From positions 1 through 36,858 of the forward strand of contig CACBBU010000012.1 in NCBI GenBank assembly GCA_902537615.1: a stretch of 36,858 bases of DNA, in the 5' to 3' direction. Each line of letters opens with the position of its first letter. Position 1 is the first letter of the stretch. The stretch comes from an uncultured Alphaproteobacteria bacterium (GTDB lineage Bacteria; Pseudomonadota; Alphaproteobacteria; Methylaequorales; Methylaequoraceae). This document shows, piece after piece, positions 36,669 to 36,858 of this stretch. Made by a program: the position numbers and the translations under genes. The notes under the pieces were generated by a model. It saw only the letters and a list, made by a program, of their open reading frames with translations. It ran no database searches and was not told the DNA's origin.

Positions 36669-36858
36669 CTAATTAAGCCACCCCAATAATTCTCGATCAA
36701 TAATTTGTTGATACATTTTTATTGCAATTTGAGAATCATTTAAACAATCTACATAGAAGAAACTTTTTCCCCCTTTTTCCTTAAAATCCTCTTCTCCTTC
36801 CATCTTTATTTCCTCTAATGTTTCTAAACAATCAACTGAAAAGCCAGGTGCCATAATT
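36669..36858 (-). CDS. hemH: Ferrochelatase, C-terminal fragment (5' end outside window)
   Basis: About 62 codons at the right edge, open to the window end. The sequence [16 protein letters not shown], then [10 protein letters not shown] and a final LLGWLN, matches the C-terminus of ferrochelatase. The Met in MAPGFS is internal to the protein, not a start. It inserts iron into protoporphyrin. The gene is expected to continue past 36858 with a full-length N-terminus. Confidence 0.9.
   Translation of the reverse strand, partial: IMAPGFSVDCLETLEEIKMEGEEDFKEKGGKSFFYVDCLNDSQIAIKMYQQIIDRELLGWLN

Noticed and set aside
36669-36854. A 61-residue stand-alone small protein
   Set aside because: The frame continues to the window edge and the sequence is the C-terminus of ferrochelatase, so the Met is internal.

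Overview
The window looks like part of the chromosome of a low-GC alphaproteobacterium. Several gene groups keep an order that I know from this class: mnmE-mnmG-rsmG-parA-parB; secB / Tim44-domain protein-mltA-smr / hslU-hslV / hisB-DUF2628-hisH-hisA-hisF-hisE; and rho-hemJ-hemH. In many alphaproteobacteria these sets lie around the replication origin. Short gaps, many 1-30 bp gene overlaps and A/T-rich coding sequence suggest a compact genome, perhaps a marine oligotroph of the HIMB59/AEGEAN-169 or SAR11 sort. That last assignment is inference only.

Region by region. Positions 1-8557 (minus strand) hold a two-partner secretion system: an outer-membrane TpsB transporter followed by a giant exoprotein gene that is open for all 6.7 kb and runs off the left edge. 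The exoprotein has an N-terminal TPS secretion domain, a beta-helix-like stretch, and at least 15 tandem modules of about 85 residues marked by a YDG-type motif. Positions 8567-8692 carry two perfect inverted DnaA boxes. Positions 8693-15126 (minus) are one tight operon, mnmE-mnmG-rsmG-parA-parB-dnaQ, with two near-consensus parS sites (in the start of rsmG and between mnmG and mnmE), so this is the chromosome's centromere region. Positions 15202-20176 hold amt, gshB, a BON-domain lipoprotein and ftsK. Positions 20226-22529 hold a ubiquinone-type hydroxylase facing a LON-domain / 51-residue Trm112-like / DUF971 operon. The 51-residue gene is easily missed.

Positions 22650-25745 are the accessory-looking part: a tRNA-Gly(GCC), a GT11 fucosyltransferase, a ColD-like PLP 3-dehydratase whose catalytic lysine is replaced by histidine, and an unrecognised lysine-rich coiled-coil protein. 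Positions 25746-36858 return to core genes: secB, Tim44-like, mltA, smr, hslUV, the his operon with hinT, xthA, rho, hemJ and the 3' end of hemH.

The parts fit a picture of an origin-proximal core (segregation by ParABS, translocation by FtsK, proofreading by DnaQ, tRNA modification by MnmEG) with two cell-surface modules inserted: the secreted adhesin system and a small deoxysugar/glycosyltransfer pair. I found no CRISPR array, insertion sequence or phage gene, and no gene-free stretch longer than about 210 bases.
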